Assembly (NCBI GenBank): GCA_964649745.1
Contig: CAZYQI010000013.1
Span: 1-64,000, forward strand
DNA length: 64,000 bases
DNA from: CAZEHS01 sp964649745
Lineage (GTDB): Bacteria; Bacillota; Clostridia; Peptostreptococcales; Acidaminobacteraceae
Reading direction: 5' to 3'
The number at the start of each line of letters is the position of its first letter. Position 1 is the stretch's first letter. Positions 23,182 to 32,252 of this stretch are shown here, one piece after another. A model generated the notes under the pieces. It was not told where the DNA came from. It did no database searches and saw only the letters and a program-made list of their open reading frames with translations. The translations under genes and the position numbers were made by a program.

Positions 23182-24468
23182 CTATTTAAAGAATGTTCCC
23201 CGTACGATTGTCTGGTCTCTTCGAGGGCCTACTGAGATCAGCTGAGCAGGTATACCCAAATGGTTTTCAATGAACCTTACATAGTTCTTGGCGCCTTCCG
23301 GCAGTTCATCAAAGCTCTTTACTTCCGAGATATCCTCTGTCCATCCAGGGAGAGTGGTGTAAACGGGCTTGCAGCGCTCCATCAGATCCAGACTTGCCGG
23401 GAAATGCCGCTGTTCCTTGCCATCCACATTGTAAGCTGTGCAGATTTTAACCTCTTCAAATCCGGTCAGCACATCCAAAAGCATCAGCGCGATGCCGGTC
23501 ATGCCATTGACTCTGGAGGCGTAATCCACCACCACAAGATCCAGCCATCCGCAGCGGCGGGGCCGTCCGGTGGTGGTACCATATTCATGGCCCGCTTCTC
23601 GGATGCGGTTCCCTGTTTCATCCTCCAGCTCCGTCACAAAGGGGCCTTTTCCCACGCGGGTGGTGTAGGCCTTTGTGATGCCGATTACGGTTTCAATCCT
23701 GTTAGGTCCGATGCCGGAACCGATGGTGAAGCCTCCGGAGGTGGGATGGGAGCTGGTCACGTATGGATAGGTTCCAAGGTCTACATCCAGGAGTGTTCCC
23801 TGAGCTCCTTCCAGGAGAACCTTCTTTCCTGACATGACTGCCTCATGGGCGATCACCCCAGTATCTGCCACGAAGGGCTTCAGCCGCTCACCCAGCTCAA
23901 GGTAGCGGGCAATGATGGGCGCTTCGTCCATCGGTGCGCCGCCGTACATCTTCTGCATGAATTCATTCTTCTGTCGGATCAAAGCACCCGCTTTTACCTT
24001 GAACGTTTCCGTTTCCATCAGATCACAGATCCGCAGGCCTGTACGTTCAACTTTATCCATATAGCAGGGGCCAATTCCCTTTTGTGTGGTGCCGATTTTA
24101 TTCTCGCCTCTGGCTTCTTCCATAAGACGGTCGATTTCTTTATGATAGGGGAAGATAATGTGCGCCCGGTCACTTACCTTTATGGAGCTGGTATCCACTC
24201 CATTGGCGGACAGTTGGTCGATTTCCTTGAAGAATCCTTCCGGATCGAACACAACACCATTCCCGATCAGATTCACCGTGCTGGGATTGAGGATTCCTGA
24301 CGGAATCAGATGCAGGGCGTATTTCTTATCACCCACCACCACGGTATGGCCGGCATTATTGCCTCCCTGACCCCGTACAACCACATCGGCTTCCTTGGCA
24401 AGAAAGTCGATAACCTTACCCTTACCCTCGTCCCCCCATTGAGACCCAACGACAACGACTGTGGACAT
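23182..24468 (-). CDS. purA: Adenylosuccinate synthetase
   Basis: 428 aa, full length. Catalyses GTP-dependent condensation of IMP and aspartate, the first committed step to AMP. The P-loop-like GSQWGDEGKGK starts at residue 8, the catalytic NNAGHTVV and GAQGTLLDVDLGTYP segments follow, and the Arg loop TTTGRPRRCGWLD is present. AGGTG precedes the ATG. Monocistronic here. Confidence 0.97.
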   Translation of the reverse strand: MSTVVVVGSQWGDEGKGKVIDFLAKEADVVVRGQGGNNAGHTVVVGDKKYALHLIPSGILNPSTVNLIGNGVVFDPEGFFKEIDQLSANGVDTSSIKVSDRAHIIFPYHKEIDRLMEEARGENKIGTTQKGIGPCYMDKVERTGLRICDLMETETFKVKAGALIRQKNEFMQKMYGGAPMDEAPIIARYLELGERLKPFVADTGVIAHEAVMSGKKVLLEGAQGTLLDVDLGTYPYVTSSHPTSGGFTIGSGIGPNRIETVIGITKAYTTRVGKGPFVTELEDETGNRIREAGHEYGTTTGRPRRCGWLDLVVVDYASRVNGMTGIALMLLDVLTGFEEVKICTAYNVDGKEQRHFPASLDLMERCKPVYTTLPGWTEDISEVKSFDELPEGAKNYVRFIENHLGIPAQLISVGPRRDQTIVRGTFFK

Positions 24469-24572
24469 ATCAACACCTGCTTTCCTTGTTTCTTAAGATT
24501 CATAAAACGACACAAAAGAACAGTACAAGTCTATCAGGTTTACAGGGGCCAGTCAATGTAAAGGCCTTGTTC

Positions 24573-25121
24573 TCATATCAGCCCCGCCCTTCTCAGGACT
24601 GGAACGATTTTCATGGCACTGAGGGCAACCAGAACGCTCATTATGAGGTCCTGAACAATGAACGGGGTGAAGCCTGCCGCCACCGCCGCTGAAAACGGCA
24701 TATTTTTTCCCATATAAAAGTTCAGAATAGCGTAAAGATAGGGAACTCCAATGGCATACAGAACCGTCAGCCCTGCCAGCACGGGGCAAAGCAGACCGGC
24801 AAAGCTCAATGAGCGGTTCTTTTCCACCAGCCACCCGATAATTCCTGCACAGAAAATGAATCCTATCAGATATCCGAAGGTAGGCTGCAGAACATAGGCC
24901 GGCCCTCCTCCCTTGGTGAATACCGGAAGTCCTATAAGGCCGATGCCCACATACAGGACCTGTGAGTAAAGGCCCTTTCGGAAGCCCAGCAGCACACCGC
25001 TGTACGCACAAAACAGGAATTGCAGAGTGAACGGTACGAAGGGGGTTTCAATCTTAATGAATGCCCCGATGGCTGTCAGAGCTGCAAACATGGCAATTAA
25101 AATCATATCTCTCGGTTTCAT
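24573..25121 (-). CDS. bioY: Biotin transporter BioY
   Basis: 182 aa hydrophobic S-component for biotin uptake. Features include six predicted membrane segments, the family motif LQPTFGYLIGFIF, and GPAYVLQP preceding it. GGAGG precedes the ATG; upstream codons overlap the promoter and were excluded. A BirA operator covers its promoter, so biotin repression is expected. The ECF energising subunits are not in the window and may be encoded elsewhere. Confidence 0.93.
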   Translation of the reverse strand: MKPRDMILIAMFAALTAIGAFIKIETPFVPFTLQFLFCAYSGVLLGFRKGLYSQVLYVGIGLIGLPVFTKGGGPAYVLQPTFGYLIGFIFCAGIIGWLVEKNRSLSFAGLLCPVLAGLTVLYAIGVPYLYAILNFYMGKNMPFSAAVAAGFTPFIVQDLIMSVLVALSAMKIVPVLRRAGLI

Positions 25122-25146
25122 ATGGTCCTCCAGAGTTGTTTTTTCC

Positions 25147-25200
25147 AGATTACCCAATTCACCCTCGATTGTCAACCTTAATGTTTTGATTGGTTGACAA
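25147..25200 (-). promoter_or_regulatory. BirA operator and sigma-A promoter of bioY
   Basis: TTGTCAACC at 25169-25177 and GGTTGACAA at 25192-25200 form a perfect 9-bp inverted repeat with a 14-nt spacer, matching the Firmicute BirA site (TTGTNAACC-N14-16-GGTTNACAA). On the minus strand the inner arm supplies the -35 TTGACA, followed after 17 nt by -10 TAATCT. Biotin-loaded BirA would block RNA polymerase. Confidence 0.9.
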
Positions 25201-25210
25201 TCGTGCCGAT

Positions 25211-25233
25211 AAAACAGCCTCCCTGGGGAGGCC
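25211..25233 (-). terminator. Terminator after DUF1858 gene
   Basis: Minus strand GCCTCCC-CAG-GGAGGC is followed by TGTTTTATC, 7 nt past the stop codon. It insulates the bioY promoter. Confidence 0.6.
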
Positions 25234-25239
25234 GCATCA

Positions 25240-25446
25240 TTATGCTTTGTTCTGAGCCAAATAGGCATTCAAATCATTGATCAGGGCATCTGCATCAATG
25301 CCATGAACAGAGGCAGCATCGGCAATGGTTTCCATATTGGCTGCGGCACAGCCCAGGCAGTGAAGCCCGTGACTCATGAAAATCGGAGCAAGAGCCCGGT
25401 CTTTCATCAGTACGTCGGCAATGATCATATCTTTCGTTACTTCCAT
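25240..25446 (-). CDS. DUF1858 small redox-disulfide protein
   Basis: 68 aa. It matches the DUF1858 family (hybrid-cluster-protein-associated redox disulfide domain): MIIADVLMKD, then the CLGCAA Cys pair at residues 30-33, then ETIADAASVHGID. Such proteins are common in anaerobes; the role is unclear, possibly thiol or iron-sulfur chemistry. GGAGG precedes the ATG. Confidence 0.85.
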   Translation of the reverse strand: MEVTKDMIIADVLMKDRALAPIFMSHGLHCLGCAAANMETIADAASVHGIDADALINDLNAYLAQNKA

Positions 25447-25514
25447 GGTATCCTCCAGTAAGTTCTGCAGTGACTTCCTTTTTATTATACCCTGTTGGCT
25501 GGACAGGGCAACTC

Positions 25515-26102
25515 TTATTTACCGTGCAGGGATTCGTAGCGCTCCCTTGTCAGGCGCATCAGATGAAATCTGGCTGTGAGCACCGATCCCGCCATTTTGA
25601 AATCCTCCGGATGGTTCAGGATCAGATCGAAATTACGGCCCTGTTCCTCAAACGGTTCCTCACGGATGCCATACTCCACAAACCCAACCTTTTCATAGGC
25701 CTTTTGAGCTCTGCAATTGAATGACGCAACCCGGAGTCGGAGTTCCTTCATGTTTTTATCATAAAAGAATAGTCGAAGGAATGCCACCATCGAAGCCGTA
25801 CCATACCCTTCGCTCAACCGGGCGGGATCAAATACGATGCCAAGCTCTGCACGCCTCCATATGCGCCGGATGTGCTTCACAGTCAAATACCCCAATAGAG
25901 TATCCTTTTCATCTTTTGCAACATATACCCAGCGGAAGAAGGGCACTTTTTTTGCATGGTACCAGTCTATCAGCTGATCTTCCGGTATATCCGGGAAATT
26001 ATAGTGCAGAAACCGAAGATCCTGATGATGGCCCCATTCCAGGAATCCTGGCATATCCTCAGGCCTCAGTTCCCTTACCGTCACATTCTTTCCGTTTATC
26101 AC
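25515..26102 (-). CDS. GNAT-family N-acetyltransferase
   Basis: 195 aa. A GNAT fold is indicated by TVRELRPEDMPGFLEW at the N terminus, the acetyl-CoA region LGIVFDPARLSEGYGTASM, and LRLRVASFNCRAQKAYEKVGF, the motif B pattern of RimJ/RimL-like enzymes. It begins with GTG, 11 nt after the dnaB stop, with AAGGGG upstream. Acceptor substrate unknown. Confidence 0.85.
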   Translation of the reverse strand: MINGKNVTVRELRPEDMPGFLEWGHHQDLRFLHYNFPDIPEDQLIDWYHAKKVPFFRWVYVAKDEKDTLLGYLTVKHIRRIWRRAELGIVFDPARLSEGYGTASMVAFLRLFFYDKNMKELRLRVASFNCRAQKAYEKVGFVEYGIREEPFEEQGRNFDLILNHPEDFKMAGSVLTARFHLMRLTRERYESLHGK

Positions 26103-26113
26103 AGAACTACCCC

Positions 26114-27442
26114 TTAACCGTGATGCCGATCAAGATTGGCGAATTTCGTATACTGACCCAGCCATGCCAGATCGATGGTTCCCGTTTCACCGTTACGCTG
26201 CTTGGCAATAATGACTTCGCCAATACTCTTTTTTTCTGAATCCGGAAAATAGTACTCGTCCCGATAGAGGAACATCACGATATCGGCATCCTGCTCAATA
26301 GCTCCGGATTCACGAAGGTCTGAGAGAATGGGCCGATGATCGGCCCGTAGCTCCGGTGCCCGGGAAAGCTGCGAAAGGGCAATGACAGGACAATCCATCT
26401 CCCTGGCCAAGGCCTTCAGGTTTCGGGATATCTGTGAAATTTCCTGTTGACGGCTCTCTACCTTAGCGCCGCCGGACATGAGCTGAAGGTAGTCGATCAT
26501 AATCAGATTAAGTCCTTTTTCCATTTTCAGCCGTCGGCATTTGGCCCGCATCTCGGTAACCGTGATGGCAGGGGTATCATCAATATAGACACCGGCCTTG
26601 GACAGGGGGCCCATGGCGTTCACCAGCTTGGGCCAGTCGTCGGTTTCCAGTTTTCCTGTCCGGAGGTTTTGAATGGGTATGTGGGCTTCGGCACTGAGCA
26701 TCCGTTGAACCAGTTGCTCCTTGGACATCTCCAGGCTGAAGATTGCTACGGTTGCCCCGCTTTGCATGGCGGCATTCTGGCAAACGTTAATGGCAAAGGC
26801 GGTTTTCCCCATGGAAGGGCGGGCAGCGATGAGAATTAAGTCGGAGCGCTGGAGACCTGCCGTTTTTCTATCTATATCTGTAAAACCTGATGATAGCCCG
26901 GTGGTGGCGCTACCGGTCATATAGAGCTTTTCGATCTGATCGAAGGTGTTCATCAGAACCCCTTGTATCTGAACAAATCCATCCTTCGCCCTCTTTTGGG
27001 AAATGTCAAAAATCCGGCTCTCGGCGAGATCCAGCAGGGATATGGGATCTTCCGCACCGTAGCCTTTTTCAACAATTTCAGAAGAGGCACGGATAAGACG
27101 TCTCAAAATAGATTTTTCTTCAACGATCTTGGCATAATAACGGGCATTCGTTGCCGCCGCCCCCGCCGAGGTGAGATCGCTGAGATACCCGATACCGCCG
27201 ATTCTGGCCAAAACCCCCTTGGCTTCAAGGCCATTGGAGAGGGTGATCAGGTCAACGGGTTCATTGACATTATACAGGTCGATAATGGCCTCAAATATTT
27301 CCCGATGGGCTTCTTTATAGAAATCCTCAGGCTTAACTATTTCCGAGCCGTCTCCGATGGCATCCTTGTCAAGGATCATCGCGCCCAGCAGGGACTGTTC
27401 AGCTTCAAGGTTGTGGGGAGGTGTGCGGCTGATCCGCTCCAT
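26114..27442 (-). CDS. dnaB: Replicative DNA helicase DnaB
   Basis: 442 aa. The N-terminal domain (PHNLEAEQSLLGAMILD) binds primase; the C-terminal RecA-like motor has Walker A ARPSMGKTAFA, Walker B LIMIDYLQLMSG and DNA loops (QEISQISRNLKALA, LSQLSRAPELR). It is the ring helicase of the replication fork. Its first 38 nt overlap the end of the transglutaminase gene upstream, and AAAGGA lies before the ATG. Confidence 0.97.
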   Translation of the reverse strand: MERISRTPPHNLEAEQSLLGAMILDKDAIGDGSEIVKPEDFYKEAHREIFEAIIDLYNVNEPVDLITLSNGLEAKGVLARIGGIGYLSDLTSAGAAATNARYYAKIVEEKSILRRLIRASSEIVEKGYGAEDPISLLDLAESRIFDISQKRAKDGFVQIQGVLMNTFDQIEKLYMTGSATTGLSSGFTDIDRKTAGLQRSDLILIAARPSMGKTAFAINVCQNAAMQSGATVAIFSLEMSKEQLVQRMLSAEAHIPIQNLRTGKLETDDWPKLVNAMGPLSKAGVYIDDTPAITVTEMRAKCRRLKMEKGLNLIMIDYLQLMSGGAKVESRQQEISQISRNLKALAREMDCPVIALSQLSRAPELRADHRPILSDLRESGAIEQDADIVMFLYRDEYYFPDSEKKSIGEVIIAKQRNGETGTIDLAWLGQYTKFANLDRHHG

Positions 27443-29609
27443 GAGTGGCTTCCTTTCTGAAATACCGGTGTCTGATCAATGAATCATAGCTGTTGAAGAG
27501 GGTAAGGGAACCATAGCGGCAATAAAGGTACCTCAGGGTTCCACGCCGTTCCCTGTATTCCCTCCACGCTTCTTCCAGAAGTTCCCGGAAAATGTCCGAC
27601 TCCATTACTTCTCTTCCGTATAGCAGCCGATTCGTATCTTTTATTATATCATGGGAGCTCAGAGCACTGAATGGAAAATTTGATGCAGCAACACGCAGTT
27701 TTTCTGCCGGGGTTTTAAGACCTTTAATTTCCGGCAGGAGCAGGGTTAAAACGGAAAGCAACCCATAAAGCATCCATAAGGAGGCGGCCGGTCCCGTGGT
27801 TCCCTTTCCCCAGCAATACTCCACCCACGCCATCCGGATTGCCCCCAGGATCAATACCAGGATTAATCCGGTCAACAGTGCTGCGGGTATTGGGGAGATA
27901 GCCGCAGAATCCTTTTCCCGCCCACTCTCACGAATACCTGCTGCCGGTTGCTCCGCCTGTTTTTGCTGGAAGGCTATCGAATGATCCGCCCTATCAACGG
28001 AACCGTTCCCAAAAACAGGCGTTGGCTCATATTGAACCCAGCCCGCCTCTGGAAGATAGGCTTCAACCCAGGCGTGGGCACGATCACTGGTGATGGTATA
28101 GGTTTGTCTGCCGGCGGATTCGCTGGGAAGCAGATAACCCTCCACATAGCGTGTCGGAACTCCGACAATTCGGCCCATGACGGCCAGAGCCGTTGAAAAA
28201 TAGGTGCAGTACCCCTCCCTGCTTCCCATCACGAACTGCTCAACGAAGTCCCTTTCCGCCGACGGTTCTTCCACATCCAGCCGATAGATGCCCGTGGCTC
28301 TGAGCCACGCCGTGAGCCTCGCCATTTTCTCAGCATCTGTACCCTTCCCGGCTATTTCAATCGTTTTTTCCTTGAGGGTAGAAGAAAGCTCCGGCAGCTG
28401 AAGATAGATATCGCTTTCCATTAAGGGATGCTTTTCCGCTGCCTTGTAAAAACCTTCAACACGATAGGTGGTTTGTTGATCCGGAAACCACTGGAATCCC
28501 AGCCTGAAAAGGCCGTCTCTTCCCTCAAGGACACTCCGCTTCTCAGACGTAACCGAATCCGCATGCAGAGGGGTAAAAACCGTAAGATCTCTGTTGTCGA
28601 AGGGGTGTATGGTCATTATAAAGGGTTCTGTTCCCTTAAGTTTCCCGTGATCCGTTATGGGAGCCAGGCTTATGGGATCTGCTTCCCATGTCTGCCCTGT
28701 GTAATTGATCTTCACCATCCCTCTGAGATAGAGACCCGGACGGGATGTACGAACCTGCATCACCGGTTTCCTGTCAAGGGTTACGGGCCCTCCCAATCGA
28801 TTGCGCAGAGGATACCATTGGGTGTTTTCCAGCGTAAAACCTGTTTGACCATGTTTCGTGTATTCGTTTCGGAATACCTCTTGGACAGGAATCCGTCCCC
28901 CCACCCAGCGGTTTACGGCTTCCAATGGGAAAAGGGCGCTCATCACCCCAGAGGCGAAAAATACCCCTGCCGTGACGAGAAGTGCCACTATCAGCCGCCT
29001 CTTGTACCCGCCTTCCACCGAGAAAGCTCCTATCCCCGGAGCACCTTCCATGGCCGCAGCAAAACACCATGCCAATGCCAGAAGCATCAGGGGTCCGTCC
29101 AGTTCCGGAACGTACATGTTCCAGCGGATGCATCCATATACCATGACAGCGCCCAATATAACATTCCGACGACTCCACTGCCTGATCCACAGAAACATCA
29201 CCGCACAGATGCAACCTATTCCGTTAGCAACAACTCCCTGCAGGGGGATCGGCAAAACCTCTCGGGACCCTGCAAGATATTCCCCTATGGGATGCATAAG
29301 GCTCTGAAGGGTGGCCATTCCTGTATCCGGCGATTGTGATATGGCTTCAATCACGTTGGGAGCCGCTATTCCCCCCAAAAACAGAACCAGTATGCCGGTG
29401 CTTATTAAAGCCCCCTTGGCCGGAGCCATTTTTGACTTCAGAAAATGTGTCAACCCAAAGGCCATAAAGAATCCCAGAGACCATGCCCACGGGGTTATCC
29501 CGGGCTCTGCCAGGCATGCCCCTCGGATCAGCAGCTGGGAAACTGCCAAAACCATGAAAAACCCGGCCACTTCCCAGGGGACGCTTTCCCTCTCGCATTT
29601 TTGCTCCAT
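27405..29609 (-). CDS. Transglutaminase-domain membrane protein
   Basis: 734 aa. Layout: N-terminal half with a cluster of membrane helices, then an extracytoplasmic region with the transglutaminase-core triad (SREGYCTYFSTAL Cys, RAHAWVEAYLP His, YEPTP Asp-equivalent region), a further helix near residue 600 (IPAALLTGLILVLILGAI), and a cytosolic tail (DUF4129-like). It follows DUF58 and moxR genes, the usual trio, with a proposed but unproven role in envelope protein modification or complex assembly. The start was chosen for GGAGG 5 nt upstream. Its 3-prime end overlaps dnaB. Confidence 0.88.
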   Translation of the reverse strand: MEQKCERESVPWEVAGFFMVLAVSQLLIRGACLAEPGITPWAWSLGFFMAFGLTHFLKSKMAPAKGALISTGILVLFLGGIAAPNVIEAISQSPDTGMATLQSLMHPIGEYLAGSREVLPIPLQGVVANGIGCICAVMFLWIRQWSRRNVILGAVMVYGCIRWNMYVPELDGPLMLLALAWCFAAAMEGAPGIGAFSVEGGYKRRLIVALLVTAGVFFASGVMSALFPLEAVNRWVGGRIPVQEVFRNEYTKHGQTGFTLENTQWYPLRNRLGGPVTLDRKPVMQVRTSRPGLYLRGMVKINYTGQTWEADPISLAPITDHGKLKGTEPFIMTIHPFDNRDLTVFTPLHADSVTSEKRSVLEGRDGLFRLGFQWFPDQQTTYRVEGFYKAAEKHPLMESDIYLQLPELSSTLKEKTIEIAGKGTDAEKMARLTAWLRATGIYRLDVEEPSAERDFVEQFVMGSREGYCTYFSTALAVMGRIVGVPTRYVEGYLLPSESAGRQTYTITSDRAHAWVEAYLPEAGWVQYEPTPVFGNGSVDRADHSIAFQQKQAEQPAAGIRESGREKDSAAISPIPAALLTGLILVLILGAIRMAWVEYCWGKGTTGPAASLWMLYGLLSVLTLLLPEIKGLKTPAEKLRVAASNFPFSALSSHDIIKDTNRLLYGREVMESDIFRELLEEAWREYRERRGTLRYLYCRYGSLTLFNSYDSLIRHRYFRKEATHGADQPHTSPQP

Positions 29610-29625
29610 TCCGTCCTCCACCAGG

Positions 29626-30738
29626 TTATACGGGAATTTCCACGATCTCCACGTCTTCGGAAATCCCCTTGTTTTGACCACCGACCCAAAATACGGACAG
29701 CCTCACCCCAAAGCTCTTCTGTATTGAAATGGCCTCCGGCACATCGATTTCCGGCGTTATAACCTGAAGCACGGAGGCGCCATGCCTTCCTTTCATAAGA
29801 CTATCCGCCGTGTAAAAGAGCCCTTCAATCCCTTTTGGCCGAAAGATCATAAGCGCTCGCATGGCAGCCTCCATAGACGGGATGCCGTTGAGCTTCAATA
29901 CATCTCCCCCCGCAACAACCTCCACCGAATATCCCTTTCCAAGCCAGTGGCTGATAAGGCCTGCAGCAACCTCTACGCAGCGTTCTTCCACTCTGCCGTC
30001 ATCATCACCGAGGTATTTATCTGCACAGCTGTCTAGCAGAATGGTGATTCCAAGGCGCGGTCTTGTTTCATATTCCCGGATCAAAAGCTCTTCACTTCGG
30101 GCACTGGCTTTCCAATGCACATGACGCACGGATTCCTGAGGGAACGCCTCTCGAATCCTTCGTATGCTTGCGTAATCCTGTTCTGCTGTCCAATTGCACC
30201 GGACCCCTCCGCCCTCCTCACGGCCGGAGACCAGAAGGGATTCCACCGGATATTTATGAGGAAAGATCTCTACCGTCACCTGCTTATCGAATTGTTTTCT
30301 TTGTTGCATAACACCCAGGGGATCCGAAATGATTACGGTTGCCCCTCCAACAGAGTATACCCCCCGTCGCGGGCATTGGAAGGCCTTCCGGAACACCTTA
30401 ATCTCGCTGATTGAAAACCCTGCAGTCTCTCCTTCGAACGCCAATGAACCCAGTTCCTTCTCCAGATGCACGGAAATCCGACAATAGGGAATTGGCAGCA
30501 GGGCGTTATTTGCAAAGATGTAGGTGATTTCAAAGTCTTCTCCGCTTTTACCTCCCTGCGCACGAAGCTCTACTGAGCAAGACAGGTTTGCTGACCAGTA
30601 CACGAGTAAAAGAAACAACAATGCCCACAGGCTGCCCCATGCGAACGTGAGCCTCCACGCCAGCTGAGAACCTGTACACAGTGCCCATACAAGGAACAGC
30701 ACGCCGCTGCCCCTCATTATCCTAGCGTTGAGATTCAT
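29626..30738 (-). CDS. DUF58-domain protein
   Basis: 370 aa. Two N-terminal membrane helices (about residues 10-45) are followed by a beta-rich domain and the DUF58 core with DYASIRRIREAFPQESVRHVHW (a VWA-like segment) and LLIREYETRPRLGITILLDSCADK. DUF58 proteins work with MoxR ATPases as chaperone-like or adaptor modules. Overlaps the moxR end by 17 nt, implying coupled translation. Confidence 0.88.
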   Translation of the reverse strand: MNLNARIMRGSGVLFLVWALCTGSQLAWRLTFAWGSLWALLFLLLVYWSANLSCSVELRAQGGKSGEDFEITYIFANNALLPIPYCRISVHLEKELGSLAFEGETAGFSISEIKVFRKAFQCPRRGVYSVGGATVIISDPLGVMQQRKQFDKQVTVEIFPHKYPVESLLVSGREEGGGVRCNWTAEQDYASIRRIREAFPQESVRHVHWKASARSEELLIREYETRPRLGITILLDSCADKYLGDDDGRVEERCVEVAAGLISHWLGKGYSVEVVAGGDVLKLNGIPSMEAAMRALMIFRPKGIEGLFYTADSLMKGRHGASVLQVITPEIDVPEAISIQKSFGVRLSVFWVGGQNKGISEDVEIVEIPV

Positions 30739-31663
30739 GTGGGTTCACCCTGGGAACGGGCAAAAGATTTACGATTTCTGTAAGCACCTTTGAGGAGGTT
30801 TCCCCCCGATACCGTCCACCGGGACTTATCATCGTGCGATGCCCCAAAACCGGTAAAACCAGCTTTTGAATGTCCTCCGGCTGGACCCACTCTCTTTCCG
30901 CAATATAAGCCCATGCCTTGGCTGCTCGGTAAAGCGCAATGGTTCCCCGGGGGCTTACCCCAAGGCTTACCGCCTCATGGGTCCGGGTTGTCCGAACGAT
31001 CTCTGCAATATAGCGTTCCAGTTCCGGGCTGATGTAAACCTTCTCTGTTTCACTCTGCAGAGCCTTCAGGGTATTGACATTGAGTATCGGCTGTGGAAAT
31101 GCCACATTCCCTCCCCTGCGGTGACGTATTACGTTCAGCTCCGCAGAGGTGTCCACGGGATAGCCAATGGATATCCGCATAAGGAATCGGTCCAGCTGTG
31201 CTTCGGGTAGAGGAAAGGTGCCTTCGAACTCCACAGGGTTTTGGGTGGCAATGACCCAAAAGGGGGTGTCCATGAGATAGGTTGATCCCTCAATGGTGAC
31301 CTGTTTCTCCTCCATCGCCTCCAAGAGACTTGATTGGGTTTTAGGCGTGGCACGGTTGATTTCATCTGCCAGAATAATCTGGTGGTGGATAGGCCCTTTT
31401 CTGAACACCATCTCCCCCTTTACCCGGTCCAGCCAGCTATAGCCCAGTATATCCGCGGGCAAAAGGTCCGAGGTACATTGAATTCGACTGAACGTACAAC
31501 TGAAAACGGAGGCCATGGCCCTTGCCAGGGTTGTCTTGCCCACACCCGGCACATCTTCAATCAGCACATGCCCCTCGCAGAGCAGAGCCGTCACCATGAG
31601 CTTCAGGACATCCCGAGGGCCCACAAACTGCTTTTCCAGTTCTTCAATCACCTGCTTGACCAT
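30722..31663 (-). CDS. MoxR-family AAA+ ATPase
   Basis: 313 aa. Walker A EDVPGVGKTTLARAMA near residues 36-51, Walker B IILADEINRATPKTQ, sensor ATQNPVEFEGTFPLPEAQLDRF, and the C-terminal lid domain. MoxR ATPases insert cofactors or assemble complexes with VWA/DUF58 partners, here encoded directly downstream. GAGGTG precedes the ATG. Confidence 0.93.
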   Translation of the reverse strand: MVKQVIEELEKQFVGPRDVLKLMVTALLCEGHVLIEDVPGVGKTTLARAMASVFSCTFSRIQCTSDLLPADILGYSWLDRVKGEMVFRKGPIHHQIILADEINRATPKTQSSLLEAMEEKQVTIEGSTYLMDTPFWVIATQNPVEFEGTFPLPEAQLDRFLMRISIGYPVDTSAELNVIRHRRGGNVAFPQPILNVNTLKALQSETEKVYISPELERYIAEIVRTTRTHEAVSLGVSPRGTIALYRAAKAWAYIAEREWVQPEDIQKLVLPVLGHRTMISPGGRYRGETSSKVLTEIVNLLPVPRVNPHESQR

Positions 31664-31751
31664 ATCCTCACCTCGTTGTCAGACTATTCACTATCTTAAT
31701 TATGGCACGGGGCCCGCCGGGGGGGCTTTAAGATTTCGTAATCCTTTACAA

Positions 31752-31799
31752 AAAATACAAACCGCAGTCTCCTCTTTGAGAATCTGCGGTTTGTATTTT
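31752..31799 (-). terminator. Strong terminator after rplI
   Basis: A 16-bp perfect stem (AAAATACAAACCGCAG / CTGCGGTTTGTATTTT) with a 16-nt loop is followed by T runs on the minus strand, 2 nt past the rplI stop. Confidence 0.9.
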
Positions 31800-31801
31800 G
31801 A

Positions 31802-32248
31802 TTATTCAACTGTGACATTGATTTTAAGTTTGCAGGAAACTCCGGGGTAAAGCTTGATTTCGACAACCTTCTCACCCTTGTCCTTAATAGCGTGCTCCAG
31901 TTGGATTTTCCGCTTATCCAGGACCACTCCATGTTGTTTTTCCAACCCTTCCGCAATATCCTTGGAAGTCAGGGAGCCGAACAACTTGCCGCCCTCTCCA
32001 CCCTTGCCCTTCAGCTCCACGGTAAGGGTCTCGATGTGGCGCCCCTGGGCCCTGGCTTCTTCCAGCTCCTTGGATTTCCGATCGTCCATGGCCGCCTTTA
32101 TGTGGGCCTGTTCACGGATGGTGGAATCCGTTGCCGGCTTCGCCAACCCCTTCGGCATCAGAAAATTGCGGCCATGGCCGTCGCTCACTTCCAGGACATC
32201 TCCCTTTTTTCCGGTTCCCTTTACATCCTTTAAAAGAATCACTTTCAT
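31802..32248 (-). CDS. rplI: 50S ribosomal protein L9
   Basis: 148 aa. The N-terminal rRNA-binding domain MKVILLKDVKGTGKKGDVLEV then GHGRNFLMPKGLA, the connecting helix, and the C-terminal GKLFGSLTSKDIAEGL domain are all present. The start was set at the ATG with AGGAG 8 nt upstream. It overlaps gdpP's last codons by a few bases region-wise (gdpP stops just downstream of the rplI start), so the two are co-translated. Confidence 0.97.
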   Translation of the reverse strand: MKVILLKDVKGTGKKGDVLEVSDGHGRNFLMPKGLAKPATDSTIREQAHIKAAMDDRKSKELEEARAQGRHIETLTVELKGKGGEGGKLFGSLTSKDIAEGLEKQHGVVLDKRKIQLEHAIKDKGEKVVEIKLYPGVSCKLKINVTVE

Positions 32249-32252
32249 TTTG

